From: an uncultured Bacteroides sp.
GTDB lineage: Bacteria > Bacteroidota > Bacteroidia > Bacteroidales > Bacteroidaceae
Direction of reading: 5' to 3'
Length of the DNA stretch: 57,131 nt
NCBI GenBank assembly: GCA_900556625.1
Contig: USPQ01000010.1
Span: 1 to 57,131 of the forward strand
Below the pieces are notes generated by a model that worked only from the letters and a program-made list of their open reading frames with translations, had not been told where the DNA came from and did not search any database. The position numbers were made by a program, and so were the translations under genes. Below, piece after piece: positions 36,807 through 45,309 of the stretch (positions are counted from its first letter, which is position 1; each line of letters starts with the position of its first letter).

Positions 36807-38009
36807 TTATTCTACGGGTAAGAAATAAGTGTCCGGACAATTGGGATCAAATGCCTCATTCGCCCACATGAGGGTTACCAAATCGCAAGTATCAGAGAGG
36901 TTTATGATATTGTGAGTATAGCCGGGCAACATGTGTACAGCCTCTATCTTATCACCGCTAACCTCAAAATTCAGTACTTCATCCGTATCTATCCTACGTT
37001 GCTGAATGAGAGCCTTACCCGACACAACAATAAAGAACTCCCATTTCGTATGATGCCAATGCTGCCCCTTGGTAACACCTGGCTTACTTATATTCACACT
37101 AAACTGACCGCAATTTACCGTCTTCAGCAATTCTGTGAAACTGCCGCGCTCATCTACGTTCATCTTCAACGGAAAGACAGCCTTCTCTTTGGGCAAATAG
37201 CTAAGAAAAGTACTGTAAAGCTTCTTGGCGAATGAATTTTCCGGTATCTCGGGCATTAGCAATGTCTGGGGCTGTGCTTTAAAAGATTCAAGTAACGAAA
37301 CTATTTCACCCAAAGTTGCTTTATAGGTAACAGGTACGGCGCAATAACGGCCATTGGCGGTAAGAACAGTCTTCACACCGTCAAATTCACAGTGATGTTC
37401 ATTACCCTGCAAGGCACTTATCATTTCTTTTACAAGATCATCGATATAAAGAAGTTCAAGTTCCACACAGGAATCATTCACCTGTATGTCAAGGTCGTTG
37501 GCAATGTTGTTGCAGAATGTGGCAACCGCGCTGTTATAATTTGGACGACACCATTTGCCGAAAAGATTCGGAAAACGATATACCAATACTTTAGCACCTG
37601 TTTCTCTGCCGTACTCAAAGAACAGCTCCTCACCCGCTAACTTGCTCTTGCCGTAATCGCTCGTACCATAACGGCCGATCAGGGTTGCCTGGATGCTACT
37701 TGACAACATCACGGGGCAAGTGTTCTTATGAGCCTTCAAACAGTCGAGCAATATTGATGCAAAACCGAAGTTGCCGTTCATGAACTCACTATTCTCCTTT
37801 GGACGGTTTACACCTGCCAAGTTGAAGACGAAGTCACAGTCAGAACAGTAAACATCCAATTCCTCCGGATTACTGTCTATATCATATTCATAAACAGCAT
37901 CAATAACAAGGCCGCCATAACAGCGGGCCTTTCCTTCCTTTATATTGTTGAGCTCGGCACAAAGATTTTTTCCTACGAAACCTTTGGCGCCTGTTACAAG
38001 TATCTTCAT
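36807..38009 (-). CDS. fnlB: FnlB/WbjC/CapF-like bifunctional reductase-cupin
   Basis: 400 residues in two parts: an N-terminal SDR domain (ILVTGAKGFVGKNLCAEL, catalytic DYGKSKLAGEELF) and a C-terminal cupin domain from about 280 with zinc-site motif KGQHWHHTKWEFFIV. This matches CapF of Staphylococcus, which epimerises and reduces the keto-sugar made by FnlA/CapE. It shares one base with the fnlA stop codon. Confidence 0.93.
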   Translation of the reverse strand: MKILVTGAKGFVGKNLCAELNNIKEGKARCYGGLVIDAVYEYDIDSNPEELDVYCSDCDFVFNLAGVNRPKENSEFMNGNFGFASILLDCLKAHKNTCPVMLSSSIQATLIGRYGTSDYGKSKLAGEELFFEYGRETGAKVLVYRFPNLFGKWCRPNYNSAVATFCNNIANDLDIQVNDSCVELELLYIDDLVKEMISALQGNEHHCEFDGVKTVLTANGRYCAVPVTYKATLGEIVSLLESFKAQPQTLLMPEIPENSFAKKLYSTFLSYLPKEKAVFPLKMNVDERGSFTELLKTVNCGQFSVNISKPGVTKGQHWHHTKWEFFIVVSGKALIQQRRIDTDEVLNFEVSGDKIEAVHMLPGYTHNIINLSDTCDLVTLMWANEAFDPNCPDTYFLPVE

Positions 38010-39100
38010 TATTCGGAACGGATTTCTTTTGATTTGGCACGCTCTATCAAACCGAGATCCTCCTGAATAAAGCGCAAACGCATAAGCTGTTCCTTCATCC
38101 CCTCAACATCCAGACGTGCGGTGTTGTGAGAGTGATAATCCTCAATTGCTGAAACCTTCTCATTACCTTCCACAAAGAACTTGTCATAGTTGAGGTCACG
38201 ACTGTCGCAAGGAATACGGTAGTAGTTGCCGCAATCAATGGCTTTTGCCATTTCCTCACGAGTGACAAGAGTCTCATAAAGTTTTTCACCGTGACGGGTA
38301 CCGATAACCTTGACTTCGGTTTCACCGTATTTGGGATCAATCTTAGAATAAATCTGCTTCAAGGCTTCAGCAAGCACATCCAAGGTCGCGGCAGGAGCTT
38401 TCTGTACGAAGAGATCACCATTGTGACCATGGGTAAAGGCATAGATAACAAGATCCACCGCATCATCCAATGTCATCATGAAACGGGTCATATTAGGATC
38501 TGTAATAGTAATGGATTTGCCTAACATGATCTGCTCCACCCACAAAGGAATAACCGAACCACGTGATGCCATTACATTACCATAACGGGTACAACAGATA
38601 GTTGTCTGCGCACCTTCACCAAGTTCACGCCCTTTCGCAATAGCCACCTTTTCCATCAGAGCCTTAGAAATACCCATGGCATTGATGGGATAGGCAGCCT
38701 TGTCAGTAGAAAGAACAACCACATTCTTCACACGATGATCAATAGCTGAAAGCAATACATTGCTTGTGCCCATCACATTAGTCATGGCCGCTTCCATAGG
38801 GAAAAACTCACAGGAAGGTACCTGCTTCAAAGCAGCAGCCGCAAACACATAATCCACTCCACGCATCGCAACATCCACAGATTCACGGTTACGAACATTA
38901 CCGATATAAAACTTCACCTTTGACGCTTGTTCAGGATACTGTGCCTGAAGATGATGACGCATATCATCCTGCTTCTTTTCATCCCGTGAAAATATACGGA
39001 TTTCCTTGATATCACTTGTGAGAAAACGACGGAGTACGGCATTACCGAATGAACCTGTACCGCCTGTGATCAACAGGACTTTGTCTTTAAACACTGACAT
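38009..39100 (-). CDS. fnlA: FnlA/WbjB/CapE-like UDP-GlcNAc 4,6-dehydratase/5-epimerase
   Basis: 363 residues, SDR of the polysaccharide biosynthesis CapD-like group but without membrane helices. Motifs: LLITGGTGSFGNAVLRR, VVLSTDKAAYPINAMGISKALMEK (with M in place of the usual Tyr), TRYGNVMASRGSVIP. It makes UDP-2-acetamido-2,6-dideoxy-L-arabino-hexos-4-ulose from UDP-GlcNAc, the first step to UDP-L-FucNAc. Followed tightly by fnlB and fnlC. Confidence 0.93.
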   Translation of the reverse strand: MSVFKDKVLLITGGTGSFGNAVLRRFLTSDIKEIRIFSRDEKKQDDMRHHLQAQYPEQASKVKFYIGNVRNRESVDVAMRGVDYVFAAAALKQVPSCEFFPMEAAMTNVMGTSNVLLSAIDHRVKNVVVLSTDKAAYPINAMGISKALMEKVAIAKGRELGEGAQTTICCTRYGNVMASRGSVIPLWVEQIMLGKSITITDPNMTRFMMTLDDAVDLVIYAFTHGHNGDLFVQKAPAATLDVLAEALKQIYSKIDPKYGETEVKVIGTRHGEKLYETLVTREEMAKAIDCGNYYRIPCDSRDLNYDKFFVEGNEKVSAIEDYHSHNTARLDVEGMKEQLMRLRFIQEDLGLIERAKSKEIRSE

Positions 39101-39120
39101 ATCTTTGATATTATTATTGA

Positions 39121-41535
39121 TTAATTAGCCTTGTCTTTTATCTTATACTCCCCATAACCATAATGTTTACCATAGCCATAATACTTGCCATATTTGCCAT
39201 AACCATAGTAATAACCATATTTCTTCTTCTGAAGATCCAAGCCATTGATAACAATACAGAGATTAGGCAGTTTATTATTCTCGGCAAGTTCATTGATCAG
39301 GGTAAACTCCGTTTTACGGGTGTAATCAGCACGGCATACATAAACAGATAAGTCCGCTACACGTCCTATAAGCAAAGTATCAGTTACCATACCCACAGGT
39401 GCCGTATCCAATATCACGTAATCAAAATTCTTCCTCAAGATTTCAACAGCTTTCTCCAAACCGTCACGAGCCAACAACTCTGTTGGATTAGGGGGAACTG
39501 TTCCACCTGGAAGAATATATAAATTCTTGTTTATATCAGAATGATGCACCAAATCCATCAGATTTACAGTGGAATTGGTAAGGAATTGAGTTATACCATA
39601 CTCTTTCTTAGGTAGGTTGAAAACTTTGTTCAATCCGGGCTTACGAATGTCAAGGCCTACTATCACGACTTTTTTCCCTAACAAAGAAAGGCTGATAGCC
39701 AGATTGGCGGATATAAAAGATTTTCCTTCACCACTAACTGTAGAAGTTACCAAAATTACATTCTTACCATTTTCAAGCATAAACTGAAGATTGGTACGGA
39801 CATTACGGAAGGTTTCGCTCATCAAATTGTTCTGATTCTCAAATACGGCAATAGCTCCCGTCTTTTCATCTGCCAATGGAATATCACCAACAACAGGGAG
39901 CGAAGTCAATTTTTCAACATCAGCACGACCTTCTATCTTAAATTTGGTCAGACCGATCAAATAAATAACACCTACCGGAATACCTATTCCAAATACCAAA
40001 GCCGCCAAATAAATCGTCATCCGTTTCGGGGAAATCGGAGTACTGTCCGCCTGTGCCTCGTCAATAATCTTGGCATTATTGGCTATGGCAGCCAAGACAA
40101 TGGCATTCTCCTCACGCTTCTGAAGTAGCATCAGATACAAACCGGACTTGATTTCTTGCTGACGGGCAATACTCACAAACTGACGTTCCTGAGTCGGAGC
40201 ATCACTGATACGACGGGAATAACGACTCGCTTCACGAATCAAATCAGCTTTCGTTATTTCAAGTCCTTTCAACGTGGCATCCAGAGTGGTCTGTATATTA
40301 CTGCGCATCGCACGGATACTGGTAGTAAGATTCACAATTGCCGGATTGCTTTCCGTTGATGTACGTAACAGGCGTTTACGTTCGGCCACCATCTCATTAT
40401 ACCGGTCAATCGCCCCCGCTACCCCGGCATCCTGCAAACCGACATTCGCAGGCAGCACTTCGTATTCACTACCCTGCAAATATTTTTTCAAATCCATCAC
40501 AAGATTAATCTGTGTCTGATTTTCCACCCGCTTCTTCTCGTATTCGGCATTACCAGTTAAGGCAATCTGAGCTTCACTTGTCAAATCAGTGATACCCGCA
40601 CTACGCTTGAAATTCTCCAGATCGCGTTCCGTGCTACCCAATTCTTTTGAGATGATATCAATGCGCTCATCAATGAACTCGGCCGTTCTCTGGGCTACCT
40701 CATTCTTGTCATTGTTGGCATTGATATTATACATCTCAAGCAGTTTGTCTATATAGTCCTTGCCACGCTGGGTATTAGAGTTCTTAAGTGAAACGGTCAC
40801 GACGGAAGTCGCCTTCGAGGTAGGGGTTATCGACAGGGAACCGGCATAACCTTTCGCTACAGCAAAAGGCCTGTTAATATAAGCCGTAATATGACGTTCT
40901 GTTGTTACACTTTCCGGACGAAGTGATGACAAAGTATCATTGTTCGCAAAAAAAGCAACCGTACCTTCATCGGTAGGAAATACGGCAGGCAATTTCTCAA
41001 GATGTTTCCGGTACTCCTTTTTTCCCACCTTGACCTGCACATCCATCGCACCGGCAGGTTGCAGAAGCATATCTATCTCCATTGTCTGCGGAAGCCTGTC
41101 CGCTTCCTGAGGGGTCAGACTGACCAAAACCGGAGAAGTACGATACAATTCCTTGTTTGGAAACTTATCTTCGTCCATATAGGTCACAAACAAGCCTAAA
41201 GAACTGACTACCTCCCTTGCCAATGTTCTGGATTTTAGCACTTCAATTTCATTCTCTATATTACTTGATGAAGAGACAAAACCGTTTAGCCCCATCTTTT
41301 CCAGTTCGGAAGACATATTCGCACCGCCACCTTTCTTTTCATCCTTAATCAGAACAGTGGCAGAAATATTGTATACAGGTGTTGTCAGACGCAGATATCC
41401 CCATGCTAAAGCAACACAAACTATTACCGAAACTACGAACCATGGCCAATGAATCAGATAGCGGAAAAGGATTTCCTGAATATTGATCTGTTCTTCGGAT
41501 TGTGCCCTCATTTTTTCTTTTCCTTCCTCAACCAT
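39121..41535 (-). CDS. wzc: Wzc-like polysaccharide co-polymerase / tyrosine autokinase
   Basis: 804 residues. A Wzz-type chain-length domain is bounded by membrane helices near 30-50 and 500-525, with a coiled periplasmic region between. The cytoplasmic BY-kinase domain has Walker A STVSGEGKS (about 600), Walker A' IVGLDIRKP and Walker B VILDTAPVG (about 708). The last 30 residues are a Tyr-Gly-rich cluster of autophosphorylation type. It starts 9 bp after wza. It controls polymer length and export with Wza. Confidence 0.95.
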   Translation of the reverse strand: MVEEGKEKMRAQSEEQINIQEILFRYLIHWPWFVVSVIVCVALAWGYLRLTTPVYNISATVLIKDEKKGGGANMSSELEKMGLNGFVSSSSNIENEIEVLKSRTLAREVVSSLGLFVTYMDEDKFPNKELYRTSPVLVSLTPQEADRLPQTMEIDMLLQPAGAMDVQVKVGKKEYRKHLEKLPAVFPTDEGTVAFFANNDTLSSLRPESVTTERHITAYINRPFAVAKGYAGSLSITPTSKATSVVTVSLKNSNTQRGKDYIDKLLEMYNINANNDKNEVAQRTAEFIDERIDIISKELGSTERDLENFKRSAGITDLTSEAQIALTGNAEYEKKRVENQTQINLVMDLKKYLQGSEYEVLPANVGLQDAGVAGAIDRYNEMVAERKRLLRTSTESNPAIVNLTTSIRAMRSNIQTTLDATLKGLEITKADLIREASRYSRRISDAPTQERQFVSIARQQEIKSGLYLMLLQKREENAIVLAAIANNAKIIDEAQADSTPISPKRMTIYLAALVFGIGIPVGVIYLIGLTKFKIEGRADVEKLTSLPVVGDIPLADEKTGAIAVFENQNNLMSETFRNVRTNLQFMLENGKNVILVTSTVSGEGKSFISANLAISLSLLGKKVVIVGLDIRKPGLNKVFNLPKKEYGITQFLTNSTVNLMDLVHHSDINKNLYILPGGTVPPNPTELLARDGLEKAVEILRKNFDYVILDTAPVGMVTDTLLIGRVADLSVYVCRADYTRKTEFTLINELAENNKLPNLCIVINGLDLQKKKYGYYYGYGKYGKYYGYGKHYGYGEYKIKDKAN

Positions 41536-41544
41536 ACGATGTTA

Positions 41545-42378
41545 TTATCTGAAGATTGTTACTAATAAACTTGCCAATGAAATTAAAATAGAAGTAGCCG
41601 AAAACCATATACTTGTACTGTTGCTGATATCCGAATTGCGAGCCTTTGCCTTGTTCGGAGTCACATAAACAATATCATTCTGCTGCAACCAATAGTAAGG
41701 AGAAAGAAGAGTTTCAGCCTTATTAAGATCCAGTGTTATGATTTGTTGTTTGCCATTGGCATCTTCACGAATCAACTTTACATTATCACGGATTCCATAA
41801 ATGGTCATATCACCTGCCATGGCCAAAGCTTCCAATAAATTCACTTTCTCATTGCTGATAGTAAATGTACCGGGACTAGCGACTTCTCCTAACACAGAGA
41901 TTTTGTAATTGACCATACGTGCAGTAACAATCGGAGTTTCTTTTATGTAGGGTTTCAACTTTTCCACTATCATTTGCTCTACCTCCTTTTTGGTCAGTCC
42001 CCCGACTTTCAATGTCCCCAATACAGGAAAATTGATATTCCCCTCGTTATCCACCAGATAAGTCTGTTGGGAGGATTGGGAAGCGCCCTGTGAATTTCCG
42101 GCAGTCAAACCAGCAGAACCAGTCATTCCCAGGTTGAAAGGAGCCGCCAGTTCAGGGTTCGTACATGATACCATGATAGTAAGTTGATCCTTAGGCATTA
42201 TTCTGGCATCATACAGGGTTTCCTGTTGGGTAACCTGTCCCACAATTTCAGAGTCCTGCAGATAGGGGACTTTCTTGTATGACTGGCAGGAAGCAAGCAA
42301 AAAGAGTGCAAACAGGCAGGGAAGTATCCCACCGACTTTTTTCTGCATACTTGTAGCAATGCAAAATGAATTGTTCAT
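41545..42378 (-). CDS. wza: Wza-like polysaccharide export lipoprotein
   Basis: 277 residues from the chosen start MNNSFCIATSMQKK; the frame extends upstream to 42417 but that part lies in the dehydratase gene. Signal peptide with lipobox LLASC (C31), Poly_export domain with YDARIMPKDQLTIMV, then an SLBB-type segment NYKISVLGEVASPGTF, and a C-terminal membrane-spanning stretch. It forms the outer-membrane export channel with Wzc. Confidence 0.92.
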   Translation of the reverse strand: MNNSFCIATSMQKKVGGILPCLFALFLLASCQSYKKVPYLQDSEIVGQVTQQETLYDARIMPKDQLTIMVSCTNPELAAPFNLGMTGSAGLTAGNSQGASQSSQQTYLVDNEGNINFPVLGTLKVGGLTKKEVEQMIVEKLKPYIKETPIVTARMVNYKISVLGEVASPGTFTISNEKVNLLEALAMAGDMTIYGIRDNVKLIREDANGKQQIITLDLNKAETLLSPYYWLQQNDIVYVTPNKAKARNSDISNSTSIWFSATSILISLASLLVTIFR

Positions 42379-42394
42379 AATATATTCTAGTTTA

Positions 42395-44323
42395 TTATTC
42401 TTTATCCAACACCTCAAACCTCGGAGAATTCTTCGATTTGAACTCGGGCACCACCTTCTTCATCAACCGGACGGTATCCATAATCTTGACGGCACGGGAC
42501 AACCTCTCGAACTCTGAATAAGTGTCAAGGATATCGGAATATTCATACCGGCGAACCTTAGCGATCATGATCTTTTTATTTTCAGTCGGAATCGTATTCT
42601 CCTTATCGCTCAGGACCTCTTCGTAAAGCTTCTCACCGGGACGTAAACCCGTGAACTCGATCTTTATGTCTTCACCGGGACGATAGCCAGCCAATTCAAT
42701 CATACGGGTGGCCAGATCGACGATCTTGACTGCCTTGCCCATCTCAAAGACAAATATCTCATTGCCCTCCCCCATAGTGGCGGCCTCCATCACCAGACGG
42801 CAGGCCTCGGGAATCGTCATAAAGAAACGGATGATATCAGGATGGGTGACGGTGACCGGACCGCCATTCTCGATCTGTTCCTTGAAGCGGGGAATGACGG
42901 AACCGTTACTGCCCAATACATTTCCGAAACGCGTTGTGATGAATTTGGTACGCCCTTGCACTTTCCCCTCACGGATGGCACAACCCAGGCTCTGCACGTA
43001 GATCTCGGCAAGGCGCTTGGAGCAGCCCATCACATTCGTTGGGTTAACAGCCTTGTCAGTAGAAACCATTATCATCTTCTCCGCACCGTATTCAACGGCC
43101 ATGTCCGCAACCTGGCGGGAGCCGGTGACATTCACCAAAACCGCCTCACAGGGGTTTTCCTCCATCAAAGGAACATGCTTGTAGGCGGCGGCGTGGAAGA
43201 CCACCTGGGGATGGTAATTTTCGAATACCATACGCACGCGCTCTTTAACACGGACGTCACCGATGACAGGAATGAAATCTATATCGGGATAATTCTTCTC
43301 GAATTCAAGACGCACATTATGCAAAGGGGTCTCAGCGGAATCAAACATGACAAGTTTACGGATGCCCAGACCGACAAGCTGGCGGCAAAGTTCGCTGCCT
43401 ATGCTGCCTGCTGCACCGGTCACCAGAACGACTTTACCACGGAATTCTGCAGCCACCTGGCGAAGGTTGATATTGATTTCCGCACGGCCCAAAAGGTCCT
43501 CGATCTTGATGGGACGGACCCACTGGTGGAAGTTACCGTCAGAATCGGCCTCACTGATCGTCGGGGCTATCAGGGTCTTGAGATCATTGCTCTTGCAGTA
43601 TTCCAAAAGACGGTTTTCCTCAAGACGGGTATCCTCATAACGGGAAAACAAAATACCTTTAATGCCACGCTTACGGATGATGTAATCCACATCGGAATCG
43701 TTTTCAAAATAATAAATGGGAAGATCGGCCAAACGGCGGCGACTGTTGTTCTTGCCATAAACATAAAAGCCCGCCACCTTGTAATGGGAACTGTCCCTGA
43801 GACGAAGCTTCAGCGCCACACTCTCCTCGTCGGTGCCATAGATAAGGATACGGGTGTTCTTCTTGTTCACCCAGTCCAGCAATAGATCGTACGTGATGAT
43901 GAGTGAAACACGAAAGACTGTCAGCGCAACCAGGGTCAGAAGACCGTCGAGAAGAAGGCAGGAAAAACGGTATTTATCGAACGCAGACGTTTCGGGAATA
44001 ATCCAGAAAGAAACGGCAAGCAGGCAGACAGACTTGAACAATACGGCACACATGACACGCCAGAGCTCACGGGCCTGGGAAAAACGGATCGTGTTGCGAT
44101 ACGTGTGGAACAACAAAGAGCCGACAACACTACCCAGCAAAGAAACGAGAACAAACTGACAAAGAACCCAGTCACTCACAGGTATATGTGCCATATAATG
44201 AATGACAGCATAAGCGATCAATGAACATACTACTGATATTGTTGTGTCAATACCCAAAATAATCCAATAGCTCAAATAGTTCTTACGAGCGTATTGAGCT
44301 ATCCCCCTTAATGTCTTTTCCAT
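42395..44323 (-). CDS. Membrane UDP-sugar 4,6-dehydratase (WbpM/CapD/FlaA1-like)
   Basis: 642 residues: four membrane helices at the N-terminus (about 15-130), a CoA-binding-like linker, then the SDR domain with VVLVTGAAGSIGSELCRQL (about 294) and STDKAVNPTNVMGCSKRLAE (about 420), in which Met replaces the catalytic Tyr as in WbpM. It converts UDP-GlcNAc to UDP-4-keto-6-deoxy-GlcNAc, the substrate of the reductase/epimerase at the far end of the operon. Codon third positions are visibly GC-rich through most of the gene, but the first 150 bp or so are AT-rich like the neighbours, suggesting recombination. Confidence 0.93.
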   Translation of the reverse strand: MEKTLRGIAQYARKNYLSYWIILGIDTTISVVCSLIAYAVIHYMAHIPVSDWVLCQFVLVSLLGSVVGSLLFHTYRNTIRFSQARELWRVMCAVLFKSVCLLAVSFWIIPETSAFDKYRFSCLLLDGLLTLVALTVFRVSLIITYDLLLDWVNKKNTRILIYGTDEESVALKLRLRDSSHYKVAGFYVYGKNNSRRRLADLPIYYFENDSDVDYIIRKRGIKGILFSRYEDTRLEENRLLEYCKSNDLKTLIAPTISEADSDGNFHQWVRPIKIEDLLGRAEININLRQVAAEFRGKVVLVTGAAGSIGSELCRQLVGLGIRKLVMFDSAETPLHNVRLEFEKNYPDIDFIPVIGDVRVKERVRMVFENYHPQVVFHAAAYKHVPLMEENPCEAVLVNVTGSRQVADMAVEYGAEKMIMVSTDKAVNPTNVMGCSKRLAEIYVQSLGCAIREGKVQGRTKFITTRFGNVLGSNGSVIPRFKEQIENGGPVTVTHPDIIRFFMTIPEACRLVMEAATMGEGNEIFVFEMGKAVKIVDLATRMIELAGYRPGEDIKIEFTGLRPGEKLYEEVLSDKENTIPTENKKIMIAKVRRYEYSDILDTYSEFERLSRAVKIMDTVRLMKKVVPEFKSKNSPRFEVLDKE

Positions 44324-44383
44324 TATAGTATAAACGATAAATTGTGTATCAGAGATACAATGAGATATAATCAGATACTAAAA

Positions 44384-44956
44384 TCAAGATTTCACCGATT
44401 CTACATAACCGATAGGCATATCCACACATGCACAGCCTAACAGATTCAGTCGCACGGCAATCTTAGTCTTACCATCTACATTGACCAGTTCACCCACCAG
44501 TCCGGTCAGAGGTCCCTTGATGACACGTACTTTTTCACCACGCGCCAAAGGGGAGCTGTTCATGCAAACAGCTTCTTCGGAATAATCAAGCATAAAACGG
44601 AAACGAGCCATCTGCTCGTCGGGAATCACTGCCGGTGTGCTCTCACCCCGCATCACCATATAGCGACTAACTGTAGAAAAACTAAGGACTTCCATGCGCT
44701 CTTTCTGATCAACATGGACAAATACCATCATTGGAAGAAGAACAGCTTCTACTTTTTTACGCCGGTCGCTCCATTGATGAATCTCCTGTTGGACAGGAAC
44801 AAAATTTTCAATCCCCATTTTGTCCAAACGCTCGGCAACTTTCTTCTCATGATGCATACGCACCATAGCTACATACCAGCGTTTAGAGTGTGCTACGCCT
44901 TCCCCTGTCCCATTACTAGGCCCAGCATTTACTGATTTTCGGCTTGTTAAAATCAT
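44384..44956 (-). CDS. upxY: UpxY-family transcription antiterminator
   Basis: 190 residues, NusG-like: NGN domain from KRWYVAMVRMHHEKKVAERL (about 25-115) and a KOW-type segment LARGEKVRVIKGPLTGLVGELV (about 138-160). In Bacteroides each capsule operon begins with its own UpxY, which acts on the 5' leader to prevent premature termination in that operon only. The start codon lies 20 bp from the left inverted repeat of the promoter switch. No upxZ gene follows; the next gene is the dehydratase 60 bp on. Confidence 0.93.
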   Translation of the reverse strand: MILTSRKSVNAGPSNGTGEGVAHSKRWYVAMVRMHHEKKVAERLDKMGIENFVPVQQEIHQWSDRRKKVEAVLLPMMVFVHVDQKERMEVLSFSTVSRYMVMRGESTPAVIPDEQMARFRFMLDYSEEAVCMNSSPLARGEKVRVIKGPLTGLVGELVNVDGKTKIAVRLNLLGCACVDMPIGYVESVKS

Positions 44957-44975
44957 GTTTTTTTACCCCATATAC

Positions 44976-45000
44976 ATCCGTTACTTTTTAGGTAACGGAT
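44976..45000. repeat. Left inverted repeat (IRL) of the promoter switch
   Basis: 25 bp: ATCCGTTAC, spacer TTTTTAG, GTAACGGAT. It is itself a palindrome with a seven-base asymmetric core, the layout of a tyrosine-recombinase crossover site. Its reverse complement recurs at 45249-45273 with one mismatch. Confidence 0.9.
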
Positions 45001-45123
45001 AAAATGCATCAGAACATACTTTATGACGAAAACGGAAAGAATACAAGTATAAGGAGGGGCCAACCGGAAATTTGCTTGATGTTCAGCAAAATGAATTTAA
45101 AATCGGACAATAAAAAGTATAGG

Positions 45124-45148
45124 GCATGAAAATGAGTTCTTTTCATGC
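45124..45148. terminator. Hairpin inside the invertible segment
   Basis: Stem GCATGAAAA/TTTTCATGC with a seven-base loop, extendable by two pairs. On the minus strand CTTTTTATT follows a few bases later; on the plus strand ATTTTCTTA follows. It may stop readthrough from the recombinase gene into the capsule operon in either phase. Confidence 0.5.
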
Positions 45149-45203
45149 TCCGGGATTTTCTTATACTAAAATTTAAATAAAACAAAAAAAAATGTAGAAT
45201 TGC

Positions 45204-45235
45204 TTGTTTGCTATTTATGTTTTTGGCTATCTTTG
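45204..45235 (+). promoter_or_regulatory. Phase-variable promoter (pointing away from the capsule)
   Basis: TTG (45204-45206), 21 bp, then TATCTTTG (45228-45235), matching the Bacteroides consensus. Predicted start near 45242, just before the right inverted repeat. Confidence 0.78.
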
Positions 45236-45248
45236 CAACAAATTTTAA

Positions 45249-45273
45249 ATCCGTTACCTAAAAAGTAATGGAT
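45249..45273. repeat. Right inverted repeat (IRR) of the promoter switch
   Basis: 25 bp: ATCCGTTAC, spacer CTAAAAA, GTAATGGAT. It is the reverse complement of the left repeat at 24 of 25 positions, with the core spacer exactly inverted, so recombination between the two gives inversion. Confidence 0.9.
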
Positions 45274-45309
45274 ATAGTTTATCACTGATTAACAGTTGAT
45301 TATCTTTAA

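Larger units (their letters stand above)
45001..45248. promoter_or_regulatory. Invertible promoter segment, OFF orientation
   Basis: 248 bp between the two inverted repeats. It carries one good Bacteroides promoter, directed rightward, away from upxY and antisense to the recombinase. No TAnnTTTG box faces upxY. Inversion would place the -7 box at 45021-45014 on the minus strand with a start near 45007, giving a leader of about 50 nt before upxY. AT-rich, with no coding potential. Confidence 0.87.

Noticed and set aside
42842..43885. 347-codon open frame on the plus strand inside the dehydratase gene
   Set aside because: It is the complement of a GC-rich, well-conserved SDR gene; the frame stays open because of codon third-position composition. 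No domain or start signal supports it.
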